DNA of 51,990 bases. Origin: Sphingobium sp. GTDB taxonomy: Bacteria > Pseudomonadota > Alphaproteobacteria > Sphingomonadales > Sphingomonadaceae. The stretch is taken from positions 1-51,990 of the forward strand of contig JALCRK010000023.1 in the NCBI GenBank assembly GCA_022652485.1. Direction: 5' to 3'. The translations under genes were made by a program, and so were the position numbers. Below, piece by piece: positions 21,101-36,100 of this stretch; positions within the stretch are counted from its first letter, which is position 1; the number at the start of each line of letters is the position of its first letter. Under the pieces are notes generated by a model, which worked only from the letters and a program-made list of their open reading frames with translations, was not told the origin of the DNA and did no database searches.

Positions 21101-24100
21101 CTGGCAACAGATTCATCACCCAGGGCAGAATAGCACCCGCATCATAGGGAGCATCGCCCAGCGGCATGATGAGCGAGATCGGGAAACGGTCGGGCGAGCC
21201 AAGCCAGTCCGCATCATAGCGCAAGTGCACATCACTGGCATCCGCGAGGATCGTCGCAACGGGCCGATTGTCATAGTGGATGGGCAGCAGCATCGTCAGC
21301 CCAGCGTCAGACGCAGACCAACGGCGCGGGCAGCAGCCAGAGCCTTGCCGAGTTGGGCCGTGGGCTTGCCCGCTTCGAGATCAACGATGAAGCGTTCGCC
21401 GCTATTGATGGCAAGCGCCAGCTCGCGCTGGGTCAACCCCAGTGCCTTGCGTGCTTGCGCAACCGCGGCGCCAAATTCTTCTGCCGTGCGAACCATATCT
21501 TACCGAACGGGAAGATTGCACAGAGTCCGCCGCTTTGCAAGCACCATTCTTCCCGTTCGGTAAGATTGCACAATAGCGGCTAATATTATGGAGAATTCTT
21601 ACCGAACGGGAAGAATTCATAACTAGTTGTCTTTCTCTAGTCAGGCGCAGCCAGTCATGACCTCGATAGCCTTCGAGACCTGATTTGCTGCGAGTTTGGT
21701 TGCATCGTCGATATGGATATAGCGCTGGGTAACGCCGCGAGGAGCGTGCCCAAGCAACGCGCAAATCGTCAACTCAGAAAAACCAAGCTCACCGGCCATG
21801 CTCGCAAAGGTATGACGCAGGGTATGAGGTGTGACACCTTCGATACCGGCTGTGACGCAGATGCGCTGGAGGACACGGGGCATGCCGACAAAATGGCCAT
21901 CCGAGAAGTCGCCTGGAAAAACGTATGCGCATCCTTTCCTCTTGGGCTGTGCCGCGATGAGGGTAAGCGCCGCAGAACCAATCGGCCGGACCTGCGGTCC
22001 TGTCTTGGTATCGGGGAAACGAACGCAGCTTCCTCCCCTATCGACCCAATCCCATTTCAGTCCCAGCGCTTCCATCCTGCGAAAGCCCGACAGCAGAATC
22101 AGATTTATGGCGGCAACGGCAACAGGGCTGGTTGCCTTATGCTCCTCCAAAGCGGTGGTAAAGCGTTTGAGCTCATCAACCGACAGTCGCCGGTCACGCT
22201 TTACATCAACCGAGATCTTGCGCACACCGCGTGCCGGGTTCCCCTCAATGATACGCCAGCGAGCTGCCTGCTCGAAAATCGTATGGAGCATGCCTATCGT
22301 TCGGCCAGCAACGCCAGCCCCTCCGGTCGCCACACCGCCCCTGCCCTTGCGATCCTTGGAAGTCTTTCCCTCCTTCACATCAGCCTGAAATCGCTCAAGG
22401 TCAGCAATCGTCAGCTTCTGGATTGAGCGATTACCAAGCAGCGGCCTGACATGCTGTTCTATCCGGCTGCGATCCAAGGCCAGTGTCGATTTGGCGATCG
22501 GCTTATGCCTCCGCCCCAAAAGCCGTTCGGCCTCTGCTTCTTCAAGATACCAGTCGCAAACCTGTCCCACCGTCATACCGTTACGGTCACGGTGCAATGC
22601 TTCGGCCGGGTCATCGCCAGCCGCCACAGCACCCAGTTTGATCCTCGCAAGATCACGAGCCTGTTCGACAGTCATGAGACCGTAGCGGCCAAGATTGATA
22701 CGGTGTTTGGCGCCTGAAGCATTGCGGTACTGGATGATGAATGTCTTGAGCCCAGATGGCAGAGCGCGCACGCCAAATCCCCGAATCTCGGTATCCCAGA
22801 GGAAGATTTGCCTGTCCAACGCAGGCTCAAATGCCTCTACGGAGCGCCTTGTCAGTTTGCTGGTCGGCATGATAGGCCTCCTGCTTTGGAGACAAAATTA
22901 GAGAAACCTTCAAGTCTCCAAAATGTCTCCACAATAAATCGTTTGGTGGAGGATTGGAGGTTACGCAAGCGCAGTTATAAATCAAGGAAAATAGCGATAT
23001 TCCAACGATATCGCACAAAAAGAAATCGTGGCGTAGCCTACACAGGCTCTTGCCAAGGTTGGGGTCGAGGGTTCGAATCCCTTCGCCCGCTCCAGATTTC
23101 TGCGGCCAGCTGGCTTCATTGCCATGACACCGCTTCCGATGGCGAACTCTTCGATCTTTGCAGGCGCATCGTAAGCGGCTTCGTGCGCGGCGGTTTGTGA
23201 TGAGCGGCATCTGGAAATCGCGGTAAAACAAAATCCTGGAGCATCGTGCCGAAACTCAATTCACCGAAGGAAAAAGCGGAAACCGGCTTTCGGCAAAAAC
23301 GATGCGACATCAAAAACAGGGGGCGCGCATTCTGCCCCAGATATTCAGATATAGCGCAGCGCGCGCCAGAGCGCCCGATCTGATCCAGTCGGATCGCCGC
23401 TCCAACGCCTTTGGGCAAGTCGCCGCCGATGGCAATGCGTGAACATTATGGCTCTTGGCCAGCCTCTTCGAATGCGGTGTCCTCGGCCAGCGCCTTCCAT
23501 GCGCCGATGTCGGCCGTGAGCGTGGCCAGCTTTCGCTCGATCCGTTGCAGGGCATCCCTGCCGAGAGGAAGGCGAAGGGGAGGATTGTCGGCGAGGATCG
23601 CTGTCATGAGAACCTGCATACCGCGCACAGGATCACCCGCCTGCGTACCGTTGTTCGCCTCGGTGAAGTTCCGGGTGGCCCCACTGGTGAGCTCATATTC
23701 CGGCAGACGGACAGCTCCGGTCGCAATGGACCGGCCCAGAAACTCGGTGCGGAAGGCGCCCGGCTCGACGATGATCACCTTGACCCCGAACGGCGCGACC
23801 TCTTCAGCCAGCGCCTCAGACAGCCCCTCCACCGCGAACTTGCTCGCGTTATAGAGACCGAACCCCTGACGGCCCGTAATGCCGCCAACAGAGGAGAAGT
23901 TGACGATCCGCCCGCCGCCCTTGCGGCGCAGCAGTGGCAAGGCCGCCCGGGTCGTCTCGATGAGACCGAACAGATTGGTCTCGAACATCGGCCGATATTC
24001 GTTAGGCTGAAGCTCCTCAACGGCACCCACGAGGCCGAAGCCGGCATTGTTCACCAGAATATCGAGATGACCGAAGCGGGCTTCGGCTCCGGCGATTGCG

Positions 24101-27100
24101 GCATGGATGCTCGATGGGTCGGTCACGTCCAGCTGAAGGGTGAGGGCTCTCTCGGGAAAGCGCTGGCGCAGACCGTCGAGCGCCTCGCTCGACCGGGCGG
24201 TGGCGACGACATTGTCGCCGCGCTCAAGCGCCATTTCGGCAAGCAGGCGGCCAAAGCCGGACGAGCAGCCTGTGATCAGCCAGACCTTCGGATCTCCAGG
24301 GTGATTGGTCAATTTGGTTCAGTCCTTTTTGGGAGTTGCTGGATGCTGCGGAGCTTCTCTCGATGGTGATCGCGATCTCGCCCTTCTGGCGCGGCGCGGC
24401 ATTCGCCCCGAGGGCCGCTCATGGGCCTCGACCGCCGTGAAGGTGCGTTACCACAGAGGCCCATAAGTGGGAAGCCCACGCCCTCCCGGAAATCAGATCC
24501 GCCGCAGGAACCCGTCGATCGAGGCGGTGATGACGATCTTGTGCTCGATGGTCTTGTCCCGTTCGAACTTCAGCGCCTCCCCGTCCGCCGCGGTGCGCCC
24601 TTCTTCGGCGAGTAGCCGTTCATATTCCCACACAGCCGTGCGCGGATTATTGCCCTTGCCCCAGGGGCGGTTGGCGCACATCTCGTCCGGCAGATCCTCC
24701 ACGCCCGTATCCCACACCACGCAATAGGAGCCTTTCGAGGTCAGCGGCGCATACAGCTCCAGCTCGGCGAGCACATGGTCGTGCGTGTGGTTGGAATCGA
24801 GGAATATCATGATGCGCTCATGCCCTTGGGCCAGCGCCTTCACCTGCGCGAATACAGCCTCGTCCACAGAGGAGCCCTGAATGAGCGAAATCTTATGGGC
24901 AAGCGGGTGCGCCTCGATCGCGGCGCGGTTATGGGCGCGGATGTCGATATCCACGCCGGCGACCTTGCGGCGGCTCGCTTTGGGATCGAGGACCGCGCCC
25001 GCCGCAACCGCATCGCAATAATCGAGCATCGCCAGCAGGGACGCGGAAAGGATCAGCGACCCGCCATGCGCCACGCCGGTCTCGATCACCAGATCCGGTC
25101 GGCAGGCCCAGATCAGTTCCTGGATCGCATACTGATCCTGCGGCACCTGAATGACCGGCCGCCCCAGCCAGGTGAAATTCTGGGCATATTCGTGCCGGAT
25201 GGATTCGCGTATCCAGATATTCGACATGCCGAGAAAGTCGGCGTCGGCGCCGATGTTCCGGATGTTTCTGGCGACACGAGCGCGGAAATTTTCTATTTCA
25301 TCCATAGGTTTACCTGTCGGAAAAGGCCATCATTCCACCCAGCCGTACAAAACGGTTTCCATCTGCTGGGACGAATGGTGGCGTAGGGCGAACTGATATT
25401 CCGGCACATAGGACCGGATGCGCGCGGCTATGTCGGGAATATCGCAGGGATAGTGATAGACGCAGATCGCCAGCCTCGGCCTGCATCGCTTCAGGGTGTT
25501 GGCGGCGCCTTCCAGCAGGGCCATTTCCATGCCTTCGACATCTGCCTTGAGCAAGGTGACGGGGGCACCCTCCAGATGGTCGTCCAGCGCGATCACCCGC
25601 ACGTCGCCATCCCCGGAAGGTGCCAGCGCGGCGCTCTGCATCTGGCCGCTTCCTGTCTCGGCGGCGCCAGCCCCGCTGGCAGCGCCAAGGGCGGCCTGAA
25701 CCGGCACGATATCGCCTTCCTCCAGCGCCCATTCGGCGATCAGCCTGCGAGTCCGCACCCGCAGCGCCTGAAAGGGGCGCTCGAACGGCTCGAACGCCCA
25801 GATCTTTTTGAACGCGCCGCCGTTCGCCCAGATGAAGCGCTCGACGCTGTCGCCCACGAACGCCCCGGCATCGACATAATGCTCCCGGCCGGGGTTGGTG
25901 AACTGCGGCAGGCAGAAATAGGGGTCGCGCTCCACCACCGCGTGCAGCGCTTCCCGCCTCCCCGTCAGCATCGCATGGAGCACCGCGCGCAAGCTGCGGC
26001 GGGAATAGTCGTCCGCCAGCAGGGCATCGTGCACCGCCTCGAATGCCGCGAAACGATGCGCGACGTACCAGCCATCGAACGGACAGGCGGCAATGCCCTG
26101 CCGCTCCAGCATGGGCGCGATCGCCTGCACAGCATGGCGGGCGGTAATGAGCACAGCATCGGGCGGTTCGCGGGATGCATCGGGAAAGGCCGAGACGGGA
26201 ATGCCCCGGAAGGTGCCACCCTGTTTCTGCGGATCGCTATCGAAACAGACCACCGGCTCCATCCCCAGGCTGCGCAGATGATCGACCGCCCATCGCCCGA
26301 GAAAGCCCGTGCCATAGAGGCCGATGCGCTGGCGCAGCGCGGGATCGCCCAGAGGAATTCGTTCCCGCAATAGCGCCGCCTCCCGCGCCAGATGGCCCAT
26401 CGTCGGCACGCCGCTCATGCCTTCTCCTCCGGCAGGGCATAGATCACCGCGCCCGTACCGCACCAGCTGTGCGCGCGGAAGAGAAAGCGATAGCCGGGCA
26501 GCGTCTCCATCAGCCATGCGGGTGTTTTCCAGATACCGTCCGCATTGTGATAGACGGTCACGGCAAGGACCGGCCGGTGGCGGATCAGGGTTTCGCGTCC
26601 GCCCGCCAGCGCCGCCAGCTCCGCGCCTTCGAGGTGCAGCTTCACGAAATCGGGCGCAAGCCCAAGACTGTCCAGCGTGACGACAGGCGCCATGCCTTGT
26701 CCGGTGGCGGAGAGCTGCGAGGCATAGCCGAGGCCTGCATGAAAAGGCCGCTCTCCTGCTGCATCGCCCAGCGCCAGCGGCAGCACCGTCACCCTGTGCG
26801 CGAGGTCGGCGAGCGCTGGTTCAAGGATCGCCCGGTTATCGGCATCCGGCTCTATGGCGATGACACAAGCAGCCGCGTTCAGCGCAGCAAGTTTGCGGGT
26901 CACCGCGCCATGATGGGCACCGGCATCGACGAGGGTCGCCATTCCTCCCGCGCGCGCGACGACCTCGGGAATGAAGAAGCGGTCATGGCCTGTCACCGGC
27001 GCGCCCTCGAAGCTCCATTCCTCCCGCAGCAACCGCCAGCCGAGAAACTGGAGATGATGCGCGCGGGAGAGGTCGTCATCCCACCGGGCGAGCACATTGG

Positions 27101-30100
27101 CCGTGCGCGCGGTGCCCTCGGCATCGAGCGGGGGCGCGAACCAGCCGTTCGACAGCGGATGCCGATCCCGCTGGCTTTCCGCCACGTCGTAAAAGGGGAC
27201 GATGTCGGCCCACCCCTCGGCTCTCAGCGCCGCATCCAGCGGCGTGAACGGGGCGGTGGCCACGCACAGGATCAGTTGCGCCTCGCGCCTCACCTGCGCG
27301 GACACCTCATCGGGATGCAGCACGGAAACCCCGGCCCAGAACGGATCGGCGCGCACGGCCTCGGCATTGCGGTCCATCACATGGGCCACCTCGTGGCCGA
27401 GCATATCGAAATAGCTGCGCGCCATGCGGCCCATGTCGCCGCCGCCATAAAGCATGAGCGGAGAGCGGGGCGAAACCGGAGATACGGAACAGGCGCGCCC
27501 CCCCATTTCGCAGAGCAGCGCAAGCGCCTCCTCCCGTCCGGGCAGGGCGGCGACGTGGCGCTGGCCATAGCGGCCCTTGCTTGCCACATCCGCTTGTGCC
27601 AGTTCGGTCATCATGTCTCCGGCTCGTCGCTAAGGAGCGACCCTTATCATATCGGAAGAGTAAGGGAATCGTTAACCATGTTTGGCCTAGTCTTCCCATT
27701 GCTGAAAACGGTGCGAACAGGGTTGAAACCATGAGCGTGGTAGTGTTGACCGGGGCAACAGGCTTTGTCGGCCGGTCGATCCATCGCTATCTCGCCCGGC
27801 GCGGCCATGAGGTGCGCGCGATTGTGCGGCCGGACGCCGCAGCGCGGCTCACCATGCCCGCCGACAGGATCGTCGAGACCCCTGACATCTTCGCCCGCGA
27901 TGCCGACTGGTGGGCGCAGGCCTGCGACGGCGCGGACGCCGTCATCCATGCCGCGTGGTATGTCGAACATGGGCGTTACCTTAATGCGCCGGAAAACGCC
28001 GCCTGTGTGCAAGGCAGCTTTGCGCTGGCGCAGGGCGCGGTGCGCGCTGGTGTGCGTCATGTCATCGGGGTAGGCACCTGCATGGAATACCGCCTGCCGG
28101 GGGAGAGCCTCTCGGTGGAAGCGCCACTCCAGCCGGCGAATTTCTATGCGGCCTGCAAGCTCGCCACCTTTCACATGATGCGCCAGTGGTTCGCCCTGCA
28201 CGAGACGCGCTTTTCCTGGTGCCGCCTGTTCTACCTCCACGGCGAGGGCGAGCATCCGGACCGGATCGGCGCCTATCTGCATCGCCAGCTCCGGGCAGGC
28301 GAGCGCGCCGCATTGTCTGCGGGAACGCAACTGCGCGATTTCCTCGATGTGCGGGCGGCGGGCGCGATGATCGCCCATGTGGTGGACAGCGGTCAGCCGG
28401 GCGTGATAAACATCTGTTCCGGCATCCCGCTCACCATCCGCGCCTTTGCCGAGCAGATTGCCGACGGCTATGGTCGGCGCGATCTTTTGCAATTCGGCAG
28501 CAGGCCGCCCACCCCGGGCGATCCTGCGGCAGTGGTGGGTGTCTGCAATCTGGAGATGCCCGCCTCCTTGTTGGAGCATTTATGAAAGCGCAGCTGAAAC
28601 CCCGGATCAACCTCGAAGGGCGCACCGCGCTGGAGACGGTGATCCCCCTCGAAACGCCATTCGTCGTCTTCGTCGATCCTGCCAGCGCCTGCAATTTCCA
28701 GTGCAAATTCTGCCCCACCGGCCATCGCGACATGATCGCGGAGACGGGGCGCTATCAGGGCGCGATGAAGTATGACGTCTTCACCAAGATTGTGGACGAC
28801 CTCGGCGCATTTCCGCAGCCGATCAAGGTTCTGCGCATGTACAAGGATGGCGAGCCGTTCCTCAACAAGCGCCTCGCGGACATGATCGCCTATGCCAAGA
28901 AGGCCGATCACATCCTTTATATCGACACCACCACCAACGGCACGCTGATGACGCCGGAGCGCGCCGGGCCGGTGATCGAGGCCGGGCTCGACCGGATCAA
29001 CATCTCCGTCGATGGCATGTCGAACGAGCAATATAAACAATTCACCGGCTTCGATTTCGATTTCCCCGGCTTCGTGCGCAACGTGAAGTGGCTCTATGAA
29101 AACAAGGGCGAGATGGAGATCGCGATCAAGATCCCCGGCGAGCTGATCAGCGCGGAGCAGCGCACCGAATTTTTCGACACGTTCGGCAATTATTGCGACC
29201 GGATTTTCGTCGAGAATTTCGCCCCCTGCTGGCCGGAGTTCGATATCGAGGCGCACACCGGCGTCACCATCGAGAAGGGCATCTACCAGCAGGATGTCAC
29301 GCCGACCGACACCTGCCCCTATATCTTCTACGGCTATTCGGTGAACGCGGACGGCCTCGTCAGCTCCTGCTTCCTCGACTGGGGCCGCAAGCTGGTGATC
29401 GGCGATGTGCGTACAGAGTCGATGAAGGACATCTGGAACTCGCCCAAGATGAACGCCCTGCGCCTCCAGCATCTCGAAGGGCGCCGCTGCGAAAACGGCG
29501 TCTGTGGCGCCTGCGGCCAGCTTACCCACTGCCTGCCTGACAATGTCGACGCCTTCCGCCCCATGTTGCTGGAGAAATTCACCCAACTGGTGCCGGTCGA
29601 CCGGGCTGTGGCCGCTCCCGGCGGATCGATGCCCCTCGCGGCGGAATGAAAATTCTCCACATCGCGGCCCATCTGGGAGGCGGCGTGGGGAAGGCGCACA
29701 GCGCAGTGTGCGCGGCGGACGACAGGGACATCTCCCGGCACTATCTGCTGCTGGAGGAGCCGCGCGACACGCGTTTCGCCGATGCCATCCGGGCGGCGGG
29801 CGCGGAAATAACCATCCTCAATGATCGCACGGTCGCGCAGCGCCTGCTCGAACAGGCGGATATCGTGCAGATCGAATACTGGAACCACCCCCGCCTCTAT
29901 GCCTTCCTGTGCGGCGTCACCCTCCCGGCCGCGCGGACACTGATCTGGTGCCATATATCCGGCCTGTTCGCGCCGCTGATCCCGCCAGGGCTGATGTCGG
30001 CGGCGCACAGGTTTCTGTTCACCTCCGCCTGCTCATGGGAAGCGGCGGCGGTGCGGGAGCTGGAGGCCGACAGACGCGCCGCCCTCTCGGTCGTGAACAG

Positions 30101-33100
30101 CGGCTTCGGCTTCGCGGACACGGCCGCACCGACGCGGGCACGCGCAGGCCGGATCGGCACTCTCGGCACGATCGATTTCACCAAGCTAAGCCCCGATTTT
30201 TTCGCGGTGATCGATCATGCCGCGCCGGATTGCCCGGTGTCGGTCTGGGGCAGCGTCGAGCCGGATGGCGAGGTGCGCCGCCGCGCCGCCGCCATGCACC
30301 GCCCCGAGGCCGTGCATTTTCACGGCCATTGCGACGATCCGCAGGCCGCCCTGCGCGAAATCGGCATTTTCCTCTATCTCCTCCAGCCGCGCCATTTCGG
30401 CACCGCCGAAAATGCGCTGATCGAGGCGATGTCGCTGGGCTGCGTGCCGCTGGTTTTCGATAATCCGGCCGAGCGCGCGATCGTTACGCACGGCGAGACC
30501 GGGTTCATCGAAACGACCGTCGAGAGCGCCGCCGCGCGCCTCCGGTGGATGCTCGCCCATCCCGATGCGTTGATGGCGATGGGACAGGAGGCCGCGCGCC
30601 ATGTCGCCCGGACCCACAGCGCGCGAAAAACAGCCGCGGATTTCGCCGCCATCTACCGGGCCATGCAGGGCGAAACCCGCCGCACGATCGACTTTCGCGC
30701 CATCCTGGGGGCCACCCCCGCAGACTGGTTCCTCGCGACGCAGGACGGCGCGGCGCCCTCCGCCGATCAGCCCGGCGCGGCGCGCAAGGGCACGCTCCAC
30801 CACTTCCTGCACTGCTTCCCCGAAGACGCCTCGCTCCGCGCGCTGTTGCAGGGCTGATCCCTATCCCTTGATGACATATCCTCCGGGCGCATTGGCCCAC
30901 GGGAACCGCTTGACCGCACCCAGTCCGCCCCGTTCGCGGGAGAACTGATCCCACGCCCGTGTTTCGCCCGGCCATTTGCTGGTCGCATATTCGTCGAGAA
31001 TGAGGACACCGCCGCTCACCAGACGATCCCAGCAGGACTCGAGAATGGCCAGCGTGGGATCGAAGATATCGACATCGATATTGATGAGGCAAAAGCGCGA
31101 TTCCGGGTTTTGCTCCAGCCAGGCCGGCAGCGTGGCGGCGATGTCGCCCACCACGATATGGCCGCGCTTGGCGGGGATCACCGCATCGTCGTTATGCAGT
31201 TCGAGCAGGAGCCGGAACTCATCGAGAAAGCTCTCGGAATTGAAGCCGCCCACCTTCTTCTGCACCGACAGGTCTTCCCCGCCATCCTCCTCCGCGAGCG
31301 AGGGAAAGCCGCTGAACGTATCGAAGCCGATCACCTTCTTGTGCGTGGCGGTGGGGATCAGAACCTCGATGAGCTTGTGCCAGTAAAAGAAGGAATTGCC
31401 GAAATACACGCCGAAATCGAGATAATGGCCCGGCAGATCGATCGTCTGCTTGAACAATTCATAATGCGCGATCTGGCGTATGAGGCTGCGTCTGCTGGCA
31501 TAGACCGGATAGAGCGTCAGATAGTGCCGCAGCTCATGCGGATATTTTTCATAGATCGCGCCGAGCCTCTTGAAGAAGATGTCTTCTCCGGCGGAGGGGT
31601 AGTAGAAGATTTCGTCAGTCATATCGGTTGCCCCTTTGGAACCACGCCTCCGCGATCAGACCACCACGGCCTGAACCACGTCCTTTTCCTCGAAAATGAA
31701 ATGCGGGTCATAGCCGCGCGCGGCATATTCCGCCGCCTTATCGGCTGTCGTGGCGAGCACGGCGGTGGTGCTGGCCCAAGCCGGATCGTCCACGGCGGGA
31801 TCGCCCATCACCTGAATTCTCGCCGCCAGCCCCAGATCGCGCAAGGTCGCCTCCAGCCCGGCCACATCCGGCGCGTTGCTGAAGATGAGGCGTTCCATCT
31901 CGGGCATGGCGTTCACCTTATCGGCCAGGGTCTGCAACCCCACCAGCCCCGGAAACTGCGCCCGCAAGTCTCTCACTTCGGGATGATCGTCAAACCCCGC
32001 GATCGCCATGCGCGTGTAGAGTTCATAGGCGCGGATATAATCGTTGCGCGCGACCCAGAAGCGCACCGCGACCGCCATGCGCAGCGCGGTGAAGATCTGG
32101 CACGTCCGGCTGTAGAGCGCCATCGCCTCTTCCGTGCGCAGCATCAGTCCGCGCCGGGTGGCGAAGTGGAGGAAATATTCGAGGCCGCCGCGATAGCTGT
32201 CCCAGGCCGTCATCGCGTCGTTGAAGCCCGCCTGCTCCCGGCTGGGCGCGATGCGGGACACCGCGACGGAGCGATAGAAGGGCTCGCGCAGAAACGCCAC
32301 CGCGCTCTGGTCGAGAAAATGGGCGAGATAGGAAAAGGGCCAGAAGCAGAAATGCCTCGGCACGAAGCAGGAGCGCACGTGCGACATGCGATAGATCGCG
32401 ATTTCGGGGAAGATGTGGCGGTTGACGATGAACTCGAACATGCCCGCATAGTCCTGCCGATCGAACTTGAGATCAGCATCGATGCTGTAGAACTTGCTCA
32501 TGTCATAGTCCGCCACCTCGTCGTAGAGATACCACGGCGCATGGCAGGCGCCGACATCCGGGTTGGCGTCGAGATAGGCGATGACCTCCGGGATGCGCGG
32601 CAGGATCAGCAGATCGTCATCGCCCTGATAGACCATATATTCGCCCGAGGCGTGCTGGATGGCGTTGGTGAGATTGGGCCCGGCGCCCATGTTTTCGGGC
32701 ATCCGCAGATAGAGGAGCGGCAATCCCCTCGCGATAAAGCTCTCCACCACCTCGGCGGTATTATCCGAAGACGCGTTGTCCGAAATGACGATCTCGTGGG
32801 CAAAGCCGAAGTCCGCCTGCGCGAGGGTTTCCAGCGCGGTGCGGAGATACTCGGCGCGGTTGTAGGTGGGAATGCAGATGCTGAGCTTTATGCCGGTCAT
32901 CGAAGATCCTCTGTGCTGAAATCGGGGCAGGCGGCGTCCCGCGCGCTGATGATCGCGGGGGCAAACGGCCAGTCGATGCCGAAGGCGGGGTCATCCCAGC
33001 GGACCGCTCGGGCGGACGCGGGATCATGGGGCGCGGACATCTGGTAGAACAGCGCGCTGTCGTCCTCCAGGGTCAGGAAGCCGTGCGCGCAGCCTTGCGG

Positions 33101-36100
33101 AATGTATAAGGCGTTGTGCCGCGCCGCGTCCAGCACCACCGCCGCCCATTGGAGATAGCTCGGCGAGGCGGGGCGCAGATCGAGCGCGACATCATACACC
33201 CGGCCCTGCGTGGCGCGGATCAACTTGGCCTCGCCATGCGGATCGGCCTGGAGATGCAGCCCCCGCAGCGTGCCGCGCCTGGCATTGGTGGAGACATTGC
33301 ACTGCGGATACTGGCTGGCGAGGCCTTGCGCGGCAAAACGCTGGGCGCAGAAGGTGCGGGCAAACGCGCCGCGCGCGTCCGCAAGCATGTCCGGCTCCAC
33401 CACATAGGCGCCCGCGACTTTTGTGGGCAGGAACCTCATGGCAGGATCGCCAGTTCCGGCACGGCGACGACGAAGCGCCCGCCCCATTGCCGTATCCCGG
33501 CCATGCCCGCCATCACTTCCTCCCGGATGTTCCACGGCAGGATCAGCAGATAATCGGGCCGGGTCTCCATGATATGCTCGGGCGGACGGATCGGCACATG
33601 GCTGCCGGGCAGATAATGCCCCTGCTTGGCGGGGTTGCGATCCACCACGCAGGCGATCCGGTCGGCGCCGACGCCGCAGAAGTTGAGCAGCGTGTTGCCC
33701 TTCGCCGCCGCGCCATAGGCCGCGACGCTTTTGCCTTCCCCGGCCGCCTGATCGAGAAAGCGCAGCAGCCCGGTCCTGACCGGGGCGATACGGCTCTGGA
33801 ACAGGGCATAGCCTTCCGGCCGGTCCAGACCCGCCGCCCGTTCCTCCGCACGCACCGCGCCAAGGCCCGCGCCGGTCTGGTGCACGGGCGAGGTCGCGCG
33901 ACATGCGAGCACGCGCAGGCTGCCGCCATGCGTCGGCAGCGCCTCGACATCGAACACCGCAAGACCATGCGCGGCGAAGACATTCTCCACCGCCAGCAGC
34001 GACAGATAATAGAAATGCTCGTGATAGATGGTGTCGAACTGCACGCCCTCGATCAGGCGCAGCAGGTGGGGGAATTCGATGCTGACGACACCGTCCGGCT
34101 TGAGGGCGGCGGCCAGCCCGGCGACGAAATCGTTGATGTCCGGCACATGCGCCAGCACGTTGTTCGCCACGATCAGGTCCGCCGCGAGCCCGCGCGTCAC
34201 AAGATCGCGCGCTGTTGCCCGGCCGAAAAAACGCGCTTCCGTGGGGACACCAATGCGCCGCGCGGCCTCGGCCACATTGGCGGCGGGTTCGATCCCCAGC
34301 ACCGGCACGCCTGCCGCGACGAAATGCTGGAGGAGATAGCCGTCATTGCTGGCGACCTCGATCACCTGGCTTGTGGCATTGAGGCCGAAACGCTCCCGCG
34401 CCATCACCGTGAAGCGCCGCGCGTGCTCCACCCAGCTGTCGCTGTAGGACGAGAAATAGGCATAATGGCTGAAGATGTCCTCGGGCGGGACGAAGCTGTC
34501 CGCCTGCACCAGCCAGCACTGCCCGCAGACAAAAGCCCGCAGCGGATAGCGCGGCTCCGGCTCCGCGAGCTGCCTTTCGGTGAGATAGGCATTGGCGAGC
34601 GGCGTGGAGCCAAGATCCACGAACGGCTGCGTCACCGGCGCACCGCAAGCCCGGCACAGGCGCGCGCTCATGCCACCCTCTCCTCATAGGCGGCGATCTG
34701 CCGCAGGGTGAAGGCGCGCATGTCCGCGCCGTCGCGGTGCGCGCGATACCAGTCCACCGTCCAGTCGACCGTCTGCTGCCGGTCGAGCCGCGCGCGCCAG
34801 CCGAGGGTATCGGCGGCGAGGGCGGACTCCAGCATCAGCACAGGCGCCTCGCTTTCCCAATTGCCCGGCGCCTGCTCCCAGGCGCGTTCCAGCCCGAAGC
34901 AGCGCCCCAGCGCCTCCGCCATCTCCGCCACGGTCATGAAATCATGGCTGCGTGGCCCAAAGTTGAGCGCGGTCGGCAGCGACACCGCGCCGCCGCTTTC
35001 CGTCAAAGCCTGCGCATAGGCGAGATAGCCCCCCAGCGGCTCCAGCACATGCTGCCACGGTCGCACCGCCTGCGGATAGCGCAGCCGCACCGGCGCGCCG
35101 CACTCGAGCGCGCGGATGAAGTCCGGCACCAGCCGGTCCTCGGCCCAGTCGCCCCCGCCGATCACATTGCCGGCCCGGGCGGTGGCCAGCACCACGCCGC
35201 GCTCGCCGAGGAAGCTATGGGCATAGCTCTCGCAGACCAGCTCCGTGCAGGCCTTGGAGGCGCTGTACGGATCCTTGCCGCCCAGCGGCTCGCCTTCCGC
35301 AAAGGCGTGGCCCGCGCCGTCATTGGCGTAGACCTTGTCCGAAGTGACGACGAGCACGGTCCTCACCGAATCCGCCCCCCGCACGGCGTCCAGCAGGTTC
35401 ACCGTGCCCATGATATTGGTCGCGAAGGTATCGGCCGGGGCGGCGTAGGAGGGCCGCACCAGCGCCTGCGCCGCCATGTGGATCACAATCTCCGCCTCCG
35501 CCTGGCGGAGATGCGCGGCAAGCGCCTGCGCATCCCGGATGTCCGCGACATGGTGGCTCTCCGGCCACGGCCCCGCCAGCGCGTAGAGCGACGGATCGGT
35601 CTGCGGCGGCAGCGCCACCGCCGTCACCCGCGCGCCCAGCCGCTCCAGCCACAGGCTGAGCCACGCGCCCTTGAAACCGCTCTGGCCGGTGAGAAAAACC
35701 CGCCGCCCGCGCCAGAAGCCGTTCAGTCCCATATCTTCCACGGCGCCTCGCCGGAATGCCACATTTCCTCCAGCACCAGCCTTTCGCGCAACGTGTCCAT
35801 CGGTTGCCAGAAGCCGTCATGCTCATAGGCGGCGAGCTGCTTCGCGGCGCACAGCTTTTGCAGCGGCCCACCTTCCCAATTGGTGCTGTCGTCATCGATG
35901 AGACCGAGAACCGAGGGATTGAGGACGAAAAAGCCGCCGTTGATGCGCTGGTTCCTGACACTCGGCTTCTCGGCGAAGGAGGTAACGCGCCCCTCCTTGA
36001 TGTTGGCGAGGCCAAAGCGGCCGGGCGGCACCACCGCGCACATGGTCGCCTGTAGCCCGTGCTGGCGATGAAACGCGATTTCCGCCGTGATGTCGATGTC

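Larger units (their letters stand above)
2822..23094. mobile_element. Genomic island B, about 20.2 kb, catabolic cargo, integrated at tRNA-Gly
   Basis: The element is bounded by two perfect 45-bp copies of the tRNA-Gly(GCC) 3' half. Its own integrase (21641-22870) lies next to the right repeat, with a hipBA module beside it. The cargo is a catabolic locus from 3064 to 19950. The excised circle would carry one att copy, and one would stay in the chromosome. The repeats and gene order are seen directly; mobility is inferred. There are no conjugation, replication or capsid genes, so it would need a helper for transfer between cells. Confidence 0.85.
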